Shown here: positions 25,058 to 34,214 of the stretch, piece after piece | Layout: the number at the start of each line of letters is the position of its first letter | Position numbering within the stretch: the stretch's first letter is position 1 | Assembly: GCF_905200055.1 (NCBI RefSeq) | Contig: NZ_CAJKIS010000017.1 | Location: 1 to 46,798 of the forward strand | Source of the DNA: an uncultured Fusobacterium sp. | Lineage (GTDB): Bacteria > Fusobacteriota > Fusobacteriia > Fusobacteriales > Fusobacteriaceae | Direction of reading: 5' to 3' | Length of the DNA stretch: 46,798 nt | Notes under the pieces: generated by a model | What the model saw: the letters and a program-made list of their open reading frames with translations, nothing else | The model's database searches: none | What the model was told of the DNA's origin: nothing | Program-made: the position numbers and the translations under genes

Positions 25058-26611
25058 ATGGATAAATTTAATAATATATTAAAACAGGAAATTGATGATT
25101 TCCGTAACTTGGGGCATAGATTTTTAAAGAAAGAGATTTCAGTGGGAGATTTTAAAGGAAAATCAGGTGGTATGGGAGTTTATGCTCAACGTGGTGGAGA
25201 AAAATTCATGATAAGACTTCGTACTAACTCTGGAATTCTTCCTTTAGAACATCTAAAATTAATAACAACATTTTTAGATAGATACAATATTCCACGTTTA
25301 CATTTAACAACAAGACAAGCTATTCAACTACATGATTTAGGAATTGATGATGTTTGTGATATTATGAGTGAATCAATTGATCACAATCTTTATACTCGTG
25401 GTGGGGGTGGAAACTTCCCAAGAAACGTATCACTTTCAGTTATGTCTGGAGTTGAAAAAGGGGAGTATTTTGATGTGACACCTTTTGCACATGAAGTAAG
25501 CAGATATTTAATGGGGCAAATTACAACTTACAAACTTCCTAGAAAATTAAAAATAGCTTTTTCTTCTAGTGATAGAGATGATTCAAATGCAACTCTTAAC
25601 GATTTAGGATTTATGGCAACTGTAAAAGATGGACAACCATTCTTTAGATTATTTATAGCAGGAGGGCTTGGAGGTAATCCAGCACCATCTCTTCATTATG
25701 ATAAATTAGTAGAGCCAAAGGATATTCTTTATCATGTAGAAGCTATGACTCAACTATTTATGGCAGAAGGGGATTATCAAAATAAGGCAAAGGCTAGAAC
25801 TAGATATATTCCTAGAAGAATGGGAGTAGAGGCTTTCTTTGAATGCTATGAAAAACATCTAGCTGAGGCAAAGGCAAAATTAAGCTTAGATGTGAATATT
25901 CCTATTGAACTATCAACAACTTTAGAGAAATATAGTCACACTTTAAAAGAAAATTCTTGTATTATACCTCAAAGACAAGATAATCTATACTCTATGGTAC
26001 TTCATCCATTAAATGGGCAACTATTATCTACAACTTTTAAAACTCTTGTGGAATTTTTAGATAGAAACCCTAACTGTGAGGCAAGACTTAGCATGAATGA
26101 AAATATCTATGTTAGAAACTTGACTGAAGAGCAGATAAAAGAGCTTTTAGAATTAACAAAAGATGTTAGAATGGCAAATAAAGTGCAACAAAGTGTAAGC
26201 TGTATAGGAGTTCCTACTTGTCAAATGGGAATTGAGCAAAGTCAAAAACTTTTAAGTAATATATTGGAATATCTAAAAGAAAACAATATTCCTGAAGAGT
26301 ATATTCCATCAATTCACATATCAGGTTGTCAAAACTCTTGTGCAAGACATCAAGTTAATGAGATTGGTTTTGCTGGGGGTAAAAGAAAAGTTGGAGATGC
26401 TTTAGAAGATGTTTTCGATCTATATGTTGGTGGTATTTTCAGTAGAGAAAAAACAATGCTTGGTGAAAAAATAGGAACAATTATAGATAGAGATATCCCT
26501 AAATTTATAGGTGATTTAGGAGTTAAATTAGCTGAGGAAAAGATCTCTTTTAGAAGTTTCTTAGAGAGAAAAGATGCGTTTTTAGAAATAGTTAAACCTT
26601 ATTTAATTTAA
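25058..26611 (+). CDS. siroheme nitrite/sulfite reductase
   Basis: A 517-aa hemoprotein that would reduce nitrite or sulfite by six electrons. Two ferredoxin-like half-domains each precede a catalytic block. The cluster and siroheme ligands are Cys382 and Cys388 (SCIGVPTC) and Cys424 and Cys428 (SGCQNSC), the expected Cx5C...Cx3C. N-terminal RLRTNSGILPLEHL and RLHLTTRQAIQLHDL are family motifs. Strong ribosome site AAGGAGG and its own terminator mean it is monocistronic. No partner electron-donor gene lies beside it, so nitrite versus sulfite is undecided. Confidence 0.88.
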   Translation: MDKFNNILKQEIDDFRNLGHRFLKKEISVGDFKGKSGGMGVYAQRGGEKFMIRLRTNSGILPLEHLKLITTFLDRYNIPRLHLTTRQAIQLHDLGIDDVCDIMSESIDHNLYTRGGGGNFPRNVSLSVMSGVEKGEYFDVTPFAHEVSRYLMGQITTYKLPRKLKIAFSSSDRDDSNATLNDLGFMATVKDGQPFFRLFIAGGLGGNPAPSLHYDKLVEPKDILYHVEAMTQLFMAEGDYQNKAKARTRYIPRRMGVEAFFECYEKHLAEAKAKLSLDVNIPIELSTTLEKYSHTLKENSCIIPQRQDNLYSMVLHPLNGQLLSTTFKTLVEFLDRNPNCEARLSMNENIYVRNLTEEQIKELLELTKDVRMANKVQQSVSCIGVPTCQMGIEQSQKLLSNILEYLKENNIPEEYIPSIHISGCQNSCARHQVNEIGFAGGKRKVGDALEDVFDLYVGGIFSREKTMLGEKIGTIIDRDIPKFIGDLGVKLAEEKISFRSFLERKDAFLEIVKPYLI

Positions 26612-26621
26612 TAATAATATA

Positions 26622-26654
26622 AAATGGTAGAAATTTTTACTCTACCATTTTTTT
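26622..26654 (+). terminator. terminator after the siroheme reductase
   Basis: Perfect stem AAATGGTAGA/TCTACCATTT (26622-26631, 26641-26650) followed by T. Confidence 0.9.
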
Positions 26655-26746
26655 ATATATAAAATTTGTATATCTGTACTTAATTTTTTATATTATTAAT
26701 TTTCAAATTGTAATATTAAAATCTAAATAAAGATGAGGTGATTAAT

Positions 26747-28075
26747 ATGAAAATTGTAATAAACAATGGACTTGTTATAGATCCTAAAAATAGTATCAAT
26801 GATTATCTAAATTTAGAGATTACAAATGGAAAGATAAGTAAAATCTCTAAAGATAAACTCGTTGGAGATTATGAGATAGATGCTACAAATCTATGTGTAA
26901 CACCTGGATTTATAGATATTCATATGCACGAAGATATTATGAAAGATGGAAAGATACAGATTGATATTTTTGAGAGAATGTTAAAAATGGGAGTTACTAC
27001 AGCAATTGGTGGAAACTGTGGCATAGGTCCAAATAATATTGGGGAATATTTGAAAGAGTATGAGAAAAATCCTCTTATAAATTTTAAAATGTTACTTCCA
27101 CATAAGATTCTAAGAGATTATATAGGAGCAGAGGATAGATATACCTCTCTTTCATCAGATGAAATTGAAAAGATGTATAGATATGGAGAAAAGATAATTA
27201 AAGAAAATAATCTTTTGGGTATTAGCTTTGGAATTGAGTATATTCCCGGGATAAACAGAGAGGAACTTGTAAATCTAGCTAAATTAGGAGAAAATAAGAT
27301 AATAGCTGTTCATCTAAGAAAAGATGGAGATGATATTATAGAGTCTTGTGAGGAATTTTTTGAAATTGCCAAGTATATAAATTCACATTTTCAAATATCA
27401 CATATTGGAAGTATGGCTGGATATGGACAGATGAGAAAATTTTTAAACTATATACAAAATAAAATTGATAACGGTTTAGATATAGGTTGTGATTGTTATC
27501 CCTATACTGCTTTTAGTACTCATATTGGATCAGCTGTATTTGATGATGGATATATTGAATCTCATGGTGGAGATTACTCTAGATTAGAAGTTTTAGATGG
27601 CAAGTACAAAGGACAAAGATGTACAAAAGAAATCTTTAACTACCTACGTAAAAATTCACCAGATACTTTAGTTGCTGGTCATTTAATGGTTGATGAGGAT
27701 ATTAAAATAGCTTTTCAAGATAAAAATGTAGTTGTTGCAAGTGATGGACTCCTTTCAGAAAGTGGTAATGGACACCCTAGAGCTGTTGGAACTTTTCCCA
27801 AATTTTTAAGAAAATATGTGTTAGATGATAAGATTATGAGTTTATCAGAGGGAGTTGCTAAAATTACTAATCAACCAGCAGATTTTTATGGACTTAAGGC
27901 TGGAACTCTTTCAATTGGAGCTAATGGAGATATTACAATTTTTTCATTAGATGAATTAAAAGATAATGCCACATTTGATAAACTAACTTCACCTAGTGGG
28001 ATAAAATATGTGCTAGTTAATGGAAGTATTGCTTTAAAGGATGGAGAAATAACAACAAAAAGAGAGTTCATATAA
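26747..28075 (+). CDS. D-aminoacylase-like amidohydrolase
   Basis: A 442-aa amidohydrolase of the N-acyl-D-amino-acid deacylase group. Metal-binding DIHMHED (His-x-His), the NCGIGP loop, FQISHIGSMAGYGQM with a later His, and DGLLSESGNGHPRAVGTFPKFLRKYV, close to the D-aminoacylase consensus. ATG 26747 is chosen because GAGGTG lies at the right distance; the upstream GTG overlaps that site. Its last codons form one arm of the terminator at 28057-28090. It could act on D-amino acid derivatives from peptidoglycan; the substrate is inferred from family only. Confidence 0.82.
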   Translation: MKIVINNGLVIDPKNSINDYLNLEITNGKISKISKDKLVGDYEIDATNLCVTPGFIDIHMHEDIMKDGKIQIDIFERMLKMGVTTAIGGNCGIGPNNIGEYLKEYEKNPLINFKMLLPHKILRDYIGAEDRYTSLSSDEIEKMYRYGEKIIKENNLLGISFGIEYIPGINREELVNLAKLGENKIIAVHLRKDGDDIIESCEEFFEIAKYINSHFQISHIGSMAGYGQMRKFLNYIQNKIDNGLDIGCDCYPYTAFSTHIGSAVFDDGYIESHGGDYSRLEVLDGKYKGQRCTKEIFNYLRKNSPDTLVAGHLMVDEDIKIAFQDKNVVVASDGLLSESGNGHPRAVGTFPKFLRKYVLDDKIMSLSEGVAKITNQPADFYGLKAGTLSIGANGDITIFSLDELKDNATFDKLTSPSGIKYVLVNGSIALKDGEITTKREFI

Positions 28076-28090
28076 CGAACTCTCTTTTTT
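28057..28090. terminator. bidirectional terminator between converging genes
   Basis: AAAAAGAGAGTTC/GAACTCTCTTTTT stem that includes the stop codon of the plus-strand gene; A and T runs on both sides let it serve the minus-strand dehydrogenase too. Confidence 0.9.
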
Positions 28091-28093
28091 CAA

Positions 28094-29092
28094 TTATTTA
28101 ACTTCATTAACAAGAGGTTTTCCCTCAATAAAGTCTTTTATATTATCAAGTGTAGTTTTTGTAATTGCCTCAACTGCTTCCTCTGTAAAGTAAGCTTGGT
28201 GAGAAGTTATAAGTACATTGTGGAATGAAAGAAGTCTTCCAAGAATATCATCTTCTATAACTTTATCTGATAGATCTTCAAAGAAATACTCAGCTTCCTC
28301 TTCATAAACGTCAAGAGCAGCAGCTCCAACTTTTTTATCTTTTAATGCTTCAACTAAGTCAACAGAGTCAATTAATCTTCCTCTTCCAGTATTAACAATC
28401 ATAACTCCATCTTTCATTTTAGACATTGATTCTCTATTGATAATATATTTAGTTTCCTTTGTCAATGGACAGTTTAGAGATATAATATCAGCATTTGCAT
28501 AAAGAGTATCTAAATCTACAAATTCAAATCCTAACTCTTTAGCCTTGTCATAGTTTGGATATGGATCATAAGCGATTACATTCATTCCAAAACCTTTTAA
28601 TATTTTAATAAGAATTTGAGCAATTTTTCCAGCTCCTATAATTCCAGCAGTTTTTCCATATAAATCAAATCCCATAAGTCCGCTGATTGAGAAGTTCCCC
28701 TCTCTTGTACGAACATATGCTTTGTGAATTTTTCTATTTAATGCTAAGATCATCCCCATTGTATACTCAGCTATTGAATAAGGTGAGTAAGCTGGAACTC
28801 TTACTACTTTAAATCTATCTTTTATATGTCTTAAAGATACATTATTATACCCAGCACATCTCATAGCAAGAAGTTTTACCCCATTTTCAGCTAAAATATC
28901 AATTACTTCCTTATTAATTGTGTCATTTGCAAAAGCACATACGATCTCATACCCCTTTGAAAGATCTGCACTTTCTTCATTTAATTTCCCCTTTAAGAAT
29001 TTCATTTCTAAGTTATAATCTTTCCCAAATCTTTTGAATAACTCTTTATCATATGATTTGATATCATAGAACAATACTTTTTTTGCTTCCAT
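28094..29092 (-). CDS. ldhA: D-lactate dehydrogenase
   Basis: NAD-dependent 2-hydroxyacid dehydrogenase, 332 aa. The NAD fold has GIIGAGKIAQI (about 150-160). Catalytic residues are Arg237 (NTGRGRL), Glu264-266 (DVYEEE) and His298 (TSHQAYFTEEA). MRCAGYNNV and the RVPAYSPYSIAEY loop are typical of fermentative D-lactate dehydrogenases rather than of glycerate or phosphoglycerate enzymes. Ribosome site GGAGGG. It likely recycles NADH by reducing pyruvate. Confidence 0.92.
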   Translation of the reverse strand: MEAKKVLFYDIKSYDKELFKRFGKDYNLEMKFLKGKLNEESADLSKGYEIVCAFANDTINKEVIDILAENGVKLLAMRCAGYNNVSLRHIKDRFKVVRVPAYSPYSIAEYTMGMILALNRKIHKAYVRTREGNFSISGLMGFDLYGKTAGIIGAGKIAQILIKILKGFGMNVIAYDPYPNYDKAKELGFEFVDLDTLYANADIISLNCPLTKETKYIINRESMSKMKDGVMIVNTGRGRLIDSVDLVEALKDKKVGAAALDVYEEEAEYFFEDLSDKVIEDDILGRLLSFHNVLITSHQAYFTEEAVEAITKTTLDNIKDFIEGKPLVNEVK

Positions 29093-29255
29093 TTAAGCCC
29101 TCCATTTCTGTTTGTGGATAGATTATAGCATCTTTTGAAACTTTTTCCTAACAATTCTTTAATTTTTAAATAAACAATAACTTTTGATACAAATTTTGTC
29201 TTTTATGTTCTAATTTAATAGTTTTCATTCTGCTTATTTTTTAGTCTATAAACAT

Positions 29256-29300
29256 AAAAATAGCCTTCTATAAGTATATTAACTTATAGAAAGCTTTATA
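29256..29300 (-). terminator. terminator after rbsD
   Basis: AGCCTTCTATAAG/CTTATAGAAAGCT stem with TATTTTTA following on the minus strand. Confidence 0.8.
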
Positions 29301-29344
29301 TTTTTATACCATTATATTTCATTTAGGTCTCAATAGTAGCAATA

Positions 29345-29752
29345 TTAAAATATTACTCCTGACTTTAATATTATGTTGGCATATGGAGAGCATTCACCAC
29401 TTCTTACAATAACTTCACTTTCATGGGTAATTTTTTTAAAATCCTCATAAGAAACTTCTGTTATCTTTGGATCCATTCCAGCCTCTTTGAAAGCTTTCAT
29501 TATAGCAGCATATACAGGTATATTATTATCATGTATCTCTCTTGCTAATATTATTTCTTCCACTTGCATCTCACTTAATATAGGTTTTAAAACTTGAATA
29601 AGAGTTGGTGTTCCAGCTTCTAATGCCAAATCAATTCTCTTTACATCTTTAGGAATTGGTAGCCCTGCATCACAAATAGTTATATGAGCTGATCCTCCAA
29701 TTTTTGCTATTTCATAAGAAAGTTCACTATTTAGTAATCTACTTTTTTTCAT
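29345..29752 (-). CDS. rbsD: D-ribose pyranase
   Basis: Interconverts pyranose and furanose forms of ribose, feeding ribokinase. 135 aa, usual size. MKKSRLLNSELSYEIAKIGG and the catalytic His in SAHITICDAGLPIP are family hallmarks; the C-terminal VRSGECSPYANIIL is conserved. It overlaps the rbsK stop by 4 bp (ATGA). No rbsABC transporter is in this window. Confidence 0.94.
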   Translation of the reverse strand: MKKSRLLNSELSYEIAKIGGSAHITICDAGLPIPKDVKRIDLALEAGTPTLIQVLKPILSEMQVEEIILAREIHDNNIPVYAAIMKAFKEAGMDPKITEVSYEDFKKITHESEVIVRSGECSPYANIILKSGVIF

Positions 29753-30666
29753 GATCTTTTCACCCCTTGAAATTCATTTACCTCTTTTAATGTTGGAATA
29801 GAACTTTGAGCTCCTATTCTAGTAACAGCTATAGCAGATACTTTTGTTCCAAATTCTATAGCCTCATCTATATTATTTTTATTTAAAGCCTTAACAAAAC
29901 CACCAATAAAACTGTCTCCTGCTGCTGTAGTATCTATTGCTTTTACCATATATGCACTATGAAATTGAGATTTTTCTCTATTTATATGTAATGATCCTTT
30001 GCTCCCTAATGTAACTATAAGTTCTTTTACTCCTATATCTAAAAGTTTTTCACAAGCAGCTTTTATCTCTTCATCTGTATCAGTAGGCATTCTAGTTATA
30101 AAACTTAACTCTGTTTCGTTAGGAATTATAATATCACTCGATCTTATTATTTTTTCATTTAAAGGTTCTGCTGGTGCAGGATTTAGTATTGTTAGTTTAT
30201 CAAATTCCTTTGCCTTTCCAAGAACATACTCAACAGTAGGTAGAGGTAATTCTAATTGAGTAACAACTATATCTGCATCTTTTATTACATCTATATGCCT
30301 ATCAATATATTCTTTATCCACATCCATATTAGCTCCAGATACAACAAGTATTCTATTTTGTCCATTAGCTTCAACTATTATCTTTGCTATTCCAGTAGAG
30401 TTTTTAGATCTTTCAATATAATCAGTATTAACACCGCTATTTTTCATAGAATTTATAAGATCATTTCCAAAAGAGTCTTCTCCTACTTTACCTAACATAG
30501 TAACTTTCGTTCCAAGCTTTCCCATAGCTACACCTTGATTTGCCCCTTTTCCTCCAGGAACTTGAAAAAATCTATCACCAAAAATAGTTTCTCCAGCTTT
30601 TGGAACTCTTTGACACATAGTTACTAAATCCATATTTATGCTTCCTACTACAACTACTTTTTTCAT
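29749..30666 (-). CDS. rbsK: ribokinase
   Basis: PfkB-family kinase that phosphorylates ribose at C5. 305 aa. PfkB signature 1 around VPGGKGANQGVAMGKLG (36-52) and the catalytic DTTAAGDSFIGGF with Asp251. NMD near the N-terminus binds ribose. First gene of rbsK-rbsD, with a near-consensus promoter at 30719-30747. The presence of rbsK-rbsD without a transporter suggests use of ribose from nucleosides or import by a system elsewhere. Confidence 0.95.
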   Translation of the reverse strand: MKKVVVVGSINMDLVTMCQRVPKAGETIFGDRFFQVPGGKGANQGVAMGKLGTKVTMLGKVGEDSFGNDLINSMKNSGVNTDYIERSKNSTGIAKIIVEANGQNRILVVSGANMDVDKEYIDRHIDVIKDADIVVTQLELPLPTVEYVLGKAKEFDKLTILNPAPAEPLNEKIIRSSDIIIPNETELSFITRMPTDTDEEIKAACEKLLDIGVKELIVTLGSKGSLHINREKSQFHSAYMVKAIDTTAAGDSFIGGFVKALNKNNIDEAIEFGTKVSAIAVTRIGAQSSIPTLKEVNEFQGVKRS

Positions 30667-30718
30667 TTTTTATCACCTTGAATAAAATGTTAATCACTCT
30701 TTTGCCTTTTACAGTATA

Positions 30719-30747
30719 ATATTAATTCAGACTTTGTTTTTTGTCAA
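30719..30747 (-). promoter_or_regulatory. rbsK promoter
   Basis: Minus strand: TTGACA (30747-30742), 17-bp spacer, TAATAT (30724-30719). The rest of the gap (30748-31005) is AT-rich and holds only the ribosome site and a weak -10 (TATGATACAAT, near 30954-30964) for the following plus-strand gene. Confidence 0.65.
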
Positions 30748-31005
30748 TAGGCCATAAGTGAATATTTACATAGTATTTATTAGGTTAAATTACTTACTAT
30801 CCTCTTAAAATTTTTATATTATTTTTGGTTAAAAATTTCTAAAAAAGAATGTCTTTTATTTACTTTACTTTTAAAAAGTATATATTAGACTAAATTGTAT
30901 AAAATACGAAATTAAAAAAATAAATGTAAGAAAAGTGTAATTAATTAAAAAAATATGATACAATATAAGTGAGAATAAATTTTATATTTTAAGGAGGAGA
31001 AAATT

Positions 31006-31818
31006 TTGAATAAAATAATAAGTGACTATCATCTGCATAGTGAGTTTTCAGGAGATTCAACTCAAAATATAGAAGAGATAGTTAAAGAGGGAATAAGATT
31101 AGGTCTTGAAGAGATAGCTTTAACAGATCATCTTGAATATGATATAGAGGGAATGACTGACAACTGGATTTTAGATGTAGATAGATATGCAAAGAGAGTT
31201 TTTGAACTGAGAGAGAAATATAAAAAAGATATAGATGTTAAATTTGGTGTAGAAGTAGGAGTACAACCACACACTAAAGATTATCTTGAAAGTGTTATAA
31301 AAAAATACCCCTTTGATTTTGTAATAGCGTCAAGCCATGCTATTGATAGAGTAGATTTAGCATTTGGAGAGATTCAAGCTGGAAGAACAAAGGACGAAGT
31401 GCACAATCTATATTTTGAATATGTTTTACAAAATATTGAAAAATACAATGAATTTAATGTGTATGGACATATAGATTTTGTTACAAGATATGGTGGAGAA
31501 AAATTTAGAGGTTTAGATTATAAGAAACATTTTGATATAATTGATGTTATCTTAAAGAAATTAATAGAAAAGGGAAAAGGGATAGAGGTTAATACTTCAG
31601 GTTATAGATATAGAGAGGATAGATTCTACCCTTGTACAGATATTTTAAAAAGATATTATGAGTTAGGAGGAGAGATCTTAACTATTGGATCAGATTCTCA
31701 TATAAAAGATTATATGACTATGGACTTTGATAGAGTATATGACTTTTTAGAAAGTATAGGTGTAAAATATATATCTTCCTTTGATAAGATGCAACCATCA
31801 TTTAAAAAAATAAAATAA
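31006..31818 (+). CDS. PHP-domain histidinol-phosphatase-like protein
   Basis: A 270-aa PHP phosphoesterase of the HisJ/HisK type. Metal ligands are seen in DYHLHSEFSGDS, LTDHLEYD, GVEVGVQPHT, ASSHAID, YGHIDFVTRYG and GSDSHIKDYM. TTG start after AAGGAGG. No histidine operon lies near, so it may be HisK elsewhere-partnered or a general phosphatase. A paralogue with the same motifs lies at 43925-44740. Confidence 0.85.
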   Translation: MNKIISDYHLHSEFSGDSTQNIEEIVKEGIRLGLEEIALTDHLEYDIEGMTDNWILDVDRYAKRVFELREKYKKDIDVKFGVEVGVQPHTKDYLESVIKKYPFDFVIASSHAIDRVDLAFGEIQAGRTKDEVHNLYFEYVLQNIEKYNEFNVYGHIDFVTRYGGEKFRGLDYKKHFDIIDVILKKLIEKGKGIEVNTSGYRYREDRFYPCTDILKRYYELGGEILTIGSDSHIKDYMTMDFDRVYDFLESIGVKYISSFDKMQPSFKKIK

Positions 31819-31830
31819 GAGGTGAAAATT

Positions 31831-32106
31831 ATGGCTTATGAAGTTAGTAAAATAACTCTTGATGAGGTAATAAAATCATTTATTAAAACTGCTAAAAAAT
31901 TAAAAGGTGATTTAGTTGTTTACTGTTCTAAATGGGAAGAGGAGTATGTAGTTAGAGATATTAGAGATTTTTCTAAATTAAAGATTAGAAAAGGTGATGT
32001 TATTGATGCTACTGTATATGTAGATGATGATGACGAACTATATGATGAGTTTAGATTAGGAGAGGGAAAAGACGATTTAGTGGTAAAGAAAAAGTATTTA
32101 AAATAG
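31831..32106 (+). CDS. small acidic protein of unknown function
   Basis: A 91-aa soluble protein; ATG 31831 is preferred, with GAGGTG just upstream, over a GTG at 31822. It is predicted alpha then beta, with a very acidic stretch VDDDDELYDEF near 68-78 and a basic KVVKK-like end. It follows the PHP gene by 12 bp, so the two are likely one transcript. I do not recognise the family. Confidence 0.6.
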   Translation: MAYEVSKITLDEVIKSFIKTAKKLKGDLVVYCSKWEEEYVVRDIRDFSKLKIRKGDVIDATVYVDDDDELYDEFRLGEGKDDLVVKKKYLK

Positions 32107-32185
32107 TAAAATAAGGGTTGCTTTAATTAAAAAAAAATGTTAGAGTGTAGACAAGACTATTTTAAATAATTAGGAGGGATTGTTA

Positions 32186-32581
32186 ATGTACAAAAAATTA
32201 ATGATGCTTATAGCAGCAGGAACTTTATTAGTAGGTTGTAGTTCAGTAGAAGAAAAAAAGGAAGTAGTAGCTGAAAAAGCACCTCAAGAATATCATTTAA
32301 CTAATAAATACCAAAATGCTGATATTACAATTGCCTTTGAAGATGGTAAAGTATTTGGATTCTCAGGTGTAAATAGATACTTCGGTGGAGCTGTAATCAA
32401 TGGTGAAGATCTTGATGTAAGTAACGTAGCTTCTACTATGATGGCTGGACCACAAGATAAAATGGCAGCTGAAATGGAATATCTACAACTTTTAAGTGAA
32501 GCTGATAAAATTCAAATGGAAGATAATAAAGTTATAATTACAACTAAAGATAATCAAGAACTTATATTTGAAGCAAAATAA
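32186..32581 (+). CDS. META-domain lipoprotein
   Basis: A 131-aa lipoprotein. ATG 32186 follows TAGGAGGG. The signal peptide ends in the lipobox LVGC with Cys18. The mature part, with GKVFGFSGVNRYFGGAVI and TMMAGPQDKMAAEMEYLQLL, is a META/HslJ-type domain. HslJ-like proteins are surface or periplasmic proteins linked to stress and novobiocin tolerance in E. coli. Function here is inferred from fold only. Confidence 0.82.
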   Translation: MYKKLMMLIAAGTLLVGCSSVEEKKEVVAEKAPQEYHLTNKYQNADITIAFEDGKVFGFSGVNRYFGGAVINGEDLDVSNVASTMMAGPQDKMAAEMEYLQLLSEADKIQMEDNKVIITTKDNQELIFEAK

Positions 32582-32713
32582 AAGATTTAAGATAGTTAAA
32601 TTGTAATATAATAATAAAGGGATACTTATGTATCCCTAAAATAAAAAATGTTAGAAAGAGTTTTCTTTTTGACATTTTTTTAATTGAAAAATTTTAATAA
32701 AAAGGAGAATATA

Positions 32714-34030
32714 ATGGCTAAAAGTATTAGTTTAGGAAAGGATTCTATTACTAAATTGTTTTTAAATTTTTCTATTCCTGCTGTTACTGGAATGATAGTT
32801 ACTGCTCTATATGCTATTGTAGATGGTGTGTTTGTTGGTCGAGGTGTGGGAGCAGAGGGGTTGGCTGCATTAAATCTCGGCTATCCAATTATAAATTTTG
32901 GTGCTGCTCTTAGCCTTATGTTTGGAATAGGGGGAGCCACTCTTATATCTTTAAATCCTAAAGATAAAGAGCATTGTAACAGATGTTTTTCATATATTAT
33001 CATACTGAATATCACTGCTTATCTTTTGATACTTTTAACAGTACTTATTTTTAATGAGAAGATAATATATCTTATGGGGGCTAATGATAACCTTATGCCT
33101 ATGGTAAAAAAATATATGTATCCTTGTACCTTTGCATTGGGATTTCTTATGATTTCAAACTCACTTAATGCAGTGGTAAGAAATGATAAATCTCCTACCT
33201 ATGCTTTCTTCTCAATGGTAATCGGAGCAATTACAAATATATTTTTAGATTGGCTCTTTATAATGAAATTCAGTTGGGGTATATTTGGAGCTGCTGCTGC
33301 AACTGGAATAGGACAATTTGCCTCTATGCTATTTTTGATACATTATTTTTTAAAGCCAGGTTCAAGATTTAAGTTTTATTTTGAAAATAGAATAAAATTT
33401 GATACTCTAAAAAAGATATGGAGCATAGGATTTCCATCATTTATTATGGAATTTGCTGTGGCATTAATCACAATACTATTTAATATCTCATTTATGAAAT
33501 ATAGTGGAGAGATGGGAGTTTCAGCTTTCTGCATAGCTGGTTATGTGTTCTATATATTTAGAATGTTATACAATGGACTTGGACAAGGTATTCAACCAAT
33601 AGTAAGTTATAACTATGGAGAGGGTAAATTTGATAGAGTAAAAGAAACTTATAAGATTGGACATATAGTGGCATTTGCTATTGCAGTTATTATCTTAATA
33701 TGGGTAAACTTCTTTGGAGATACTATTATTAAAATGTTTACTGAAGATAGTAAACTTGTAGAAATGTCGTGGCATGGATTGAGCTTATACTCATGTGCTA
33801 TAATCTTTGTTGGAGCAAACTTTATTGATATATCATTTTTACAATCTAAAGACAAATCAAAGGCAGCTAACATACTTTCAGTTTTAAGAAGTACTGTTTT
33901 TGTTGTATTAGGACTTATTATTTTACCACCTCTATTAGGAGAGAATGGAGTTTGGTTAGCATTTCCTTTCTCTGATTTCATGACTTTCCTTTGTGGATTA
34001 ATTTTAAAAAGAAAAGGTGATCTATTCTAA
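32714..34030 (+). CDS. MATE-family efflux transporter
   Basis: A 438-aa transporter with twelve predicted helices. The first-helix region PAVTGMIVTALYAIVDGVFVG and the mirrored second-half PSFIMEFAVALITILFNISF are typical of the MATE family (NorM/DinF/MepA). It would export drugs or metabolites using Na+ or H+. ATG 32714 has AAGGAG upstream. It is followed by a clear terminator and is monocistronic. Confidence 0.92.
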   Translation: MAKSISLGKDSITKLFLNFSIPAVTGMIVTALYAIVDGVFVGRGVGAEGLAALNLGYPIINFGAALSLMFGIGGATLISLNPKDKEHCNRCFSYIIILNITAYLLILLTVLIFNEKIIYLMGANDNLMPMVKKYMYPCTFALGFLMISNSLNAVVRNDKSPTYAFFSMVIGAITNIFLDWLFIMKFSWGIFGAAAATGIGQFASMLFLIHYFLKPGSRFKFYFENRIKFDTLKKIWSIGFPSFIMEFAVALITILFNISFMKYSGEMGVSAFCIAGYVFYIFRMLYNGLGQGIQPIVSYNYGEGKFDRVKETYKIGHIVAFAIAVIILIWVNFFGDTIIKMFTEDSKLVEMSWHGLSLYSCAIIFVGANFIDISFLQSKDKSKAANILSVLRSTVFVVLGLIILPPLLGENGVWLAFPFSDFMTFLCGLILKRKGDLF

Positions 34031-34036
34031 AAAAAA

Positions 34037-34078
34037 TACACCTAAAATCTTATTTTAAGATTAAGGGTGTATTTTTTT
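34037..34078 (+). terminator. terminator after the MATE gene
   Basis: ATACACC/GGGTGTAT stem with an inner AATCTT/AAGATT stem, then TTTTTTT. Confidence 0.88.
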
Positions 34079-34214
34079 ATGCTCTTTTTAATCGTTTAAT
34101 CCTTGAATAAAACGTATTTTTATGTTTTTTATCCTCTTTTTATAAAAAGCTTGAAATAAGTTAAAAAAAATTATATATATATTTTATTAAAAATTTGAAA
34201 GGTGGTACTTTTTT

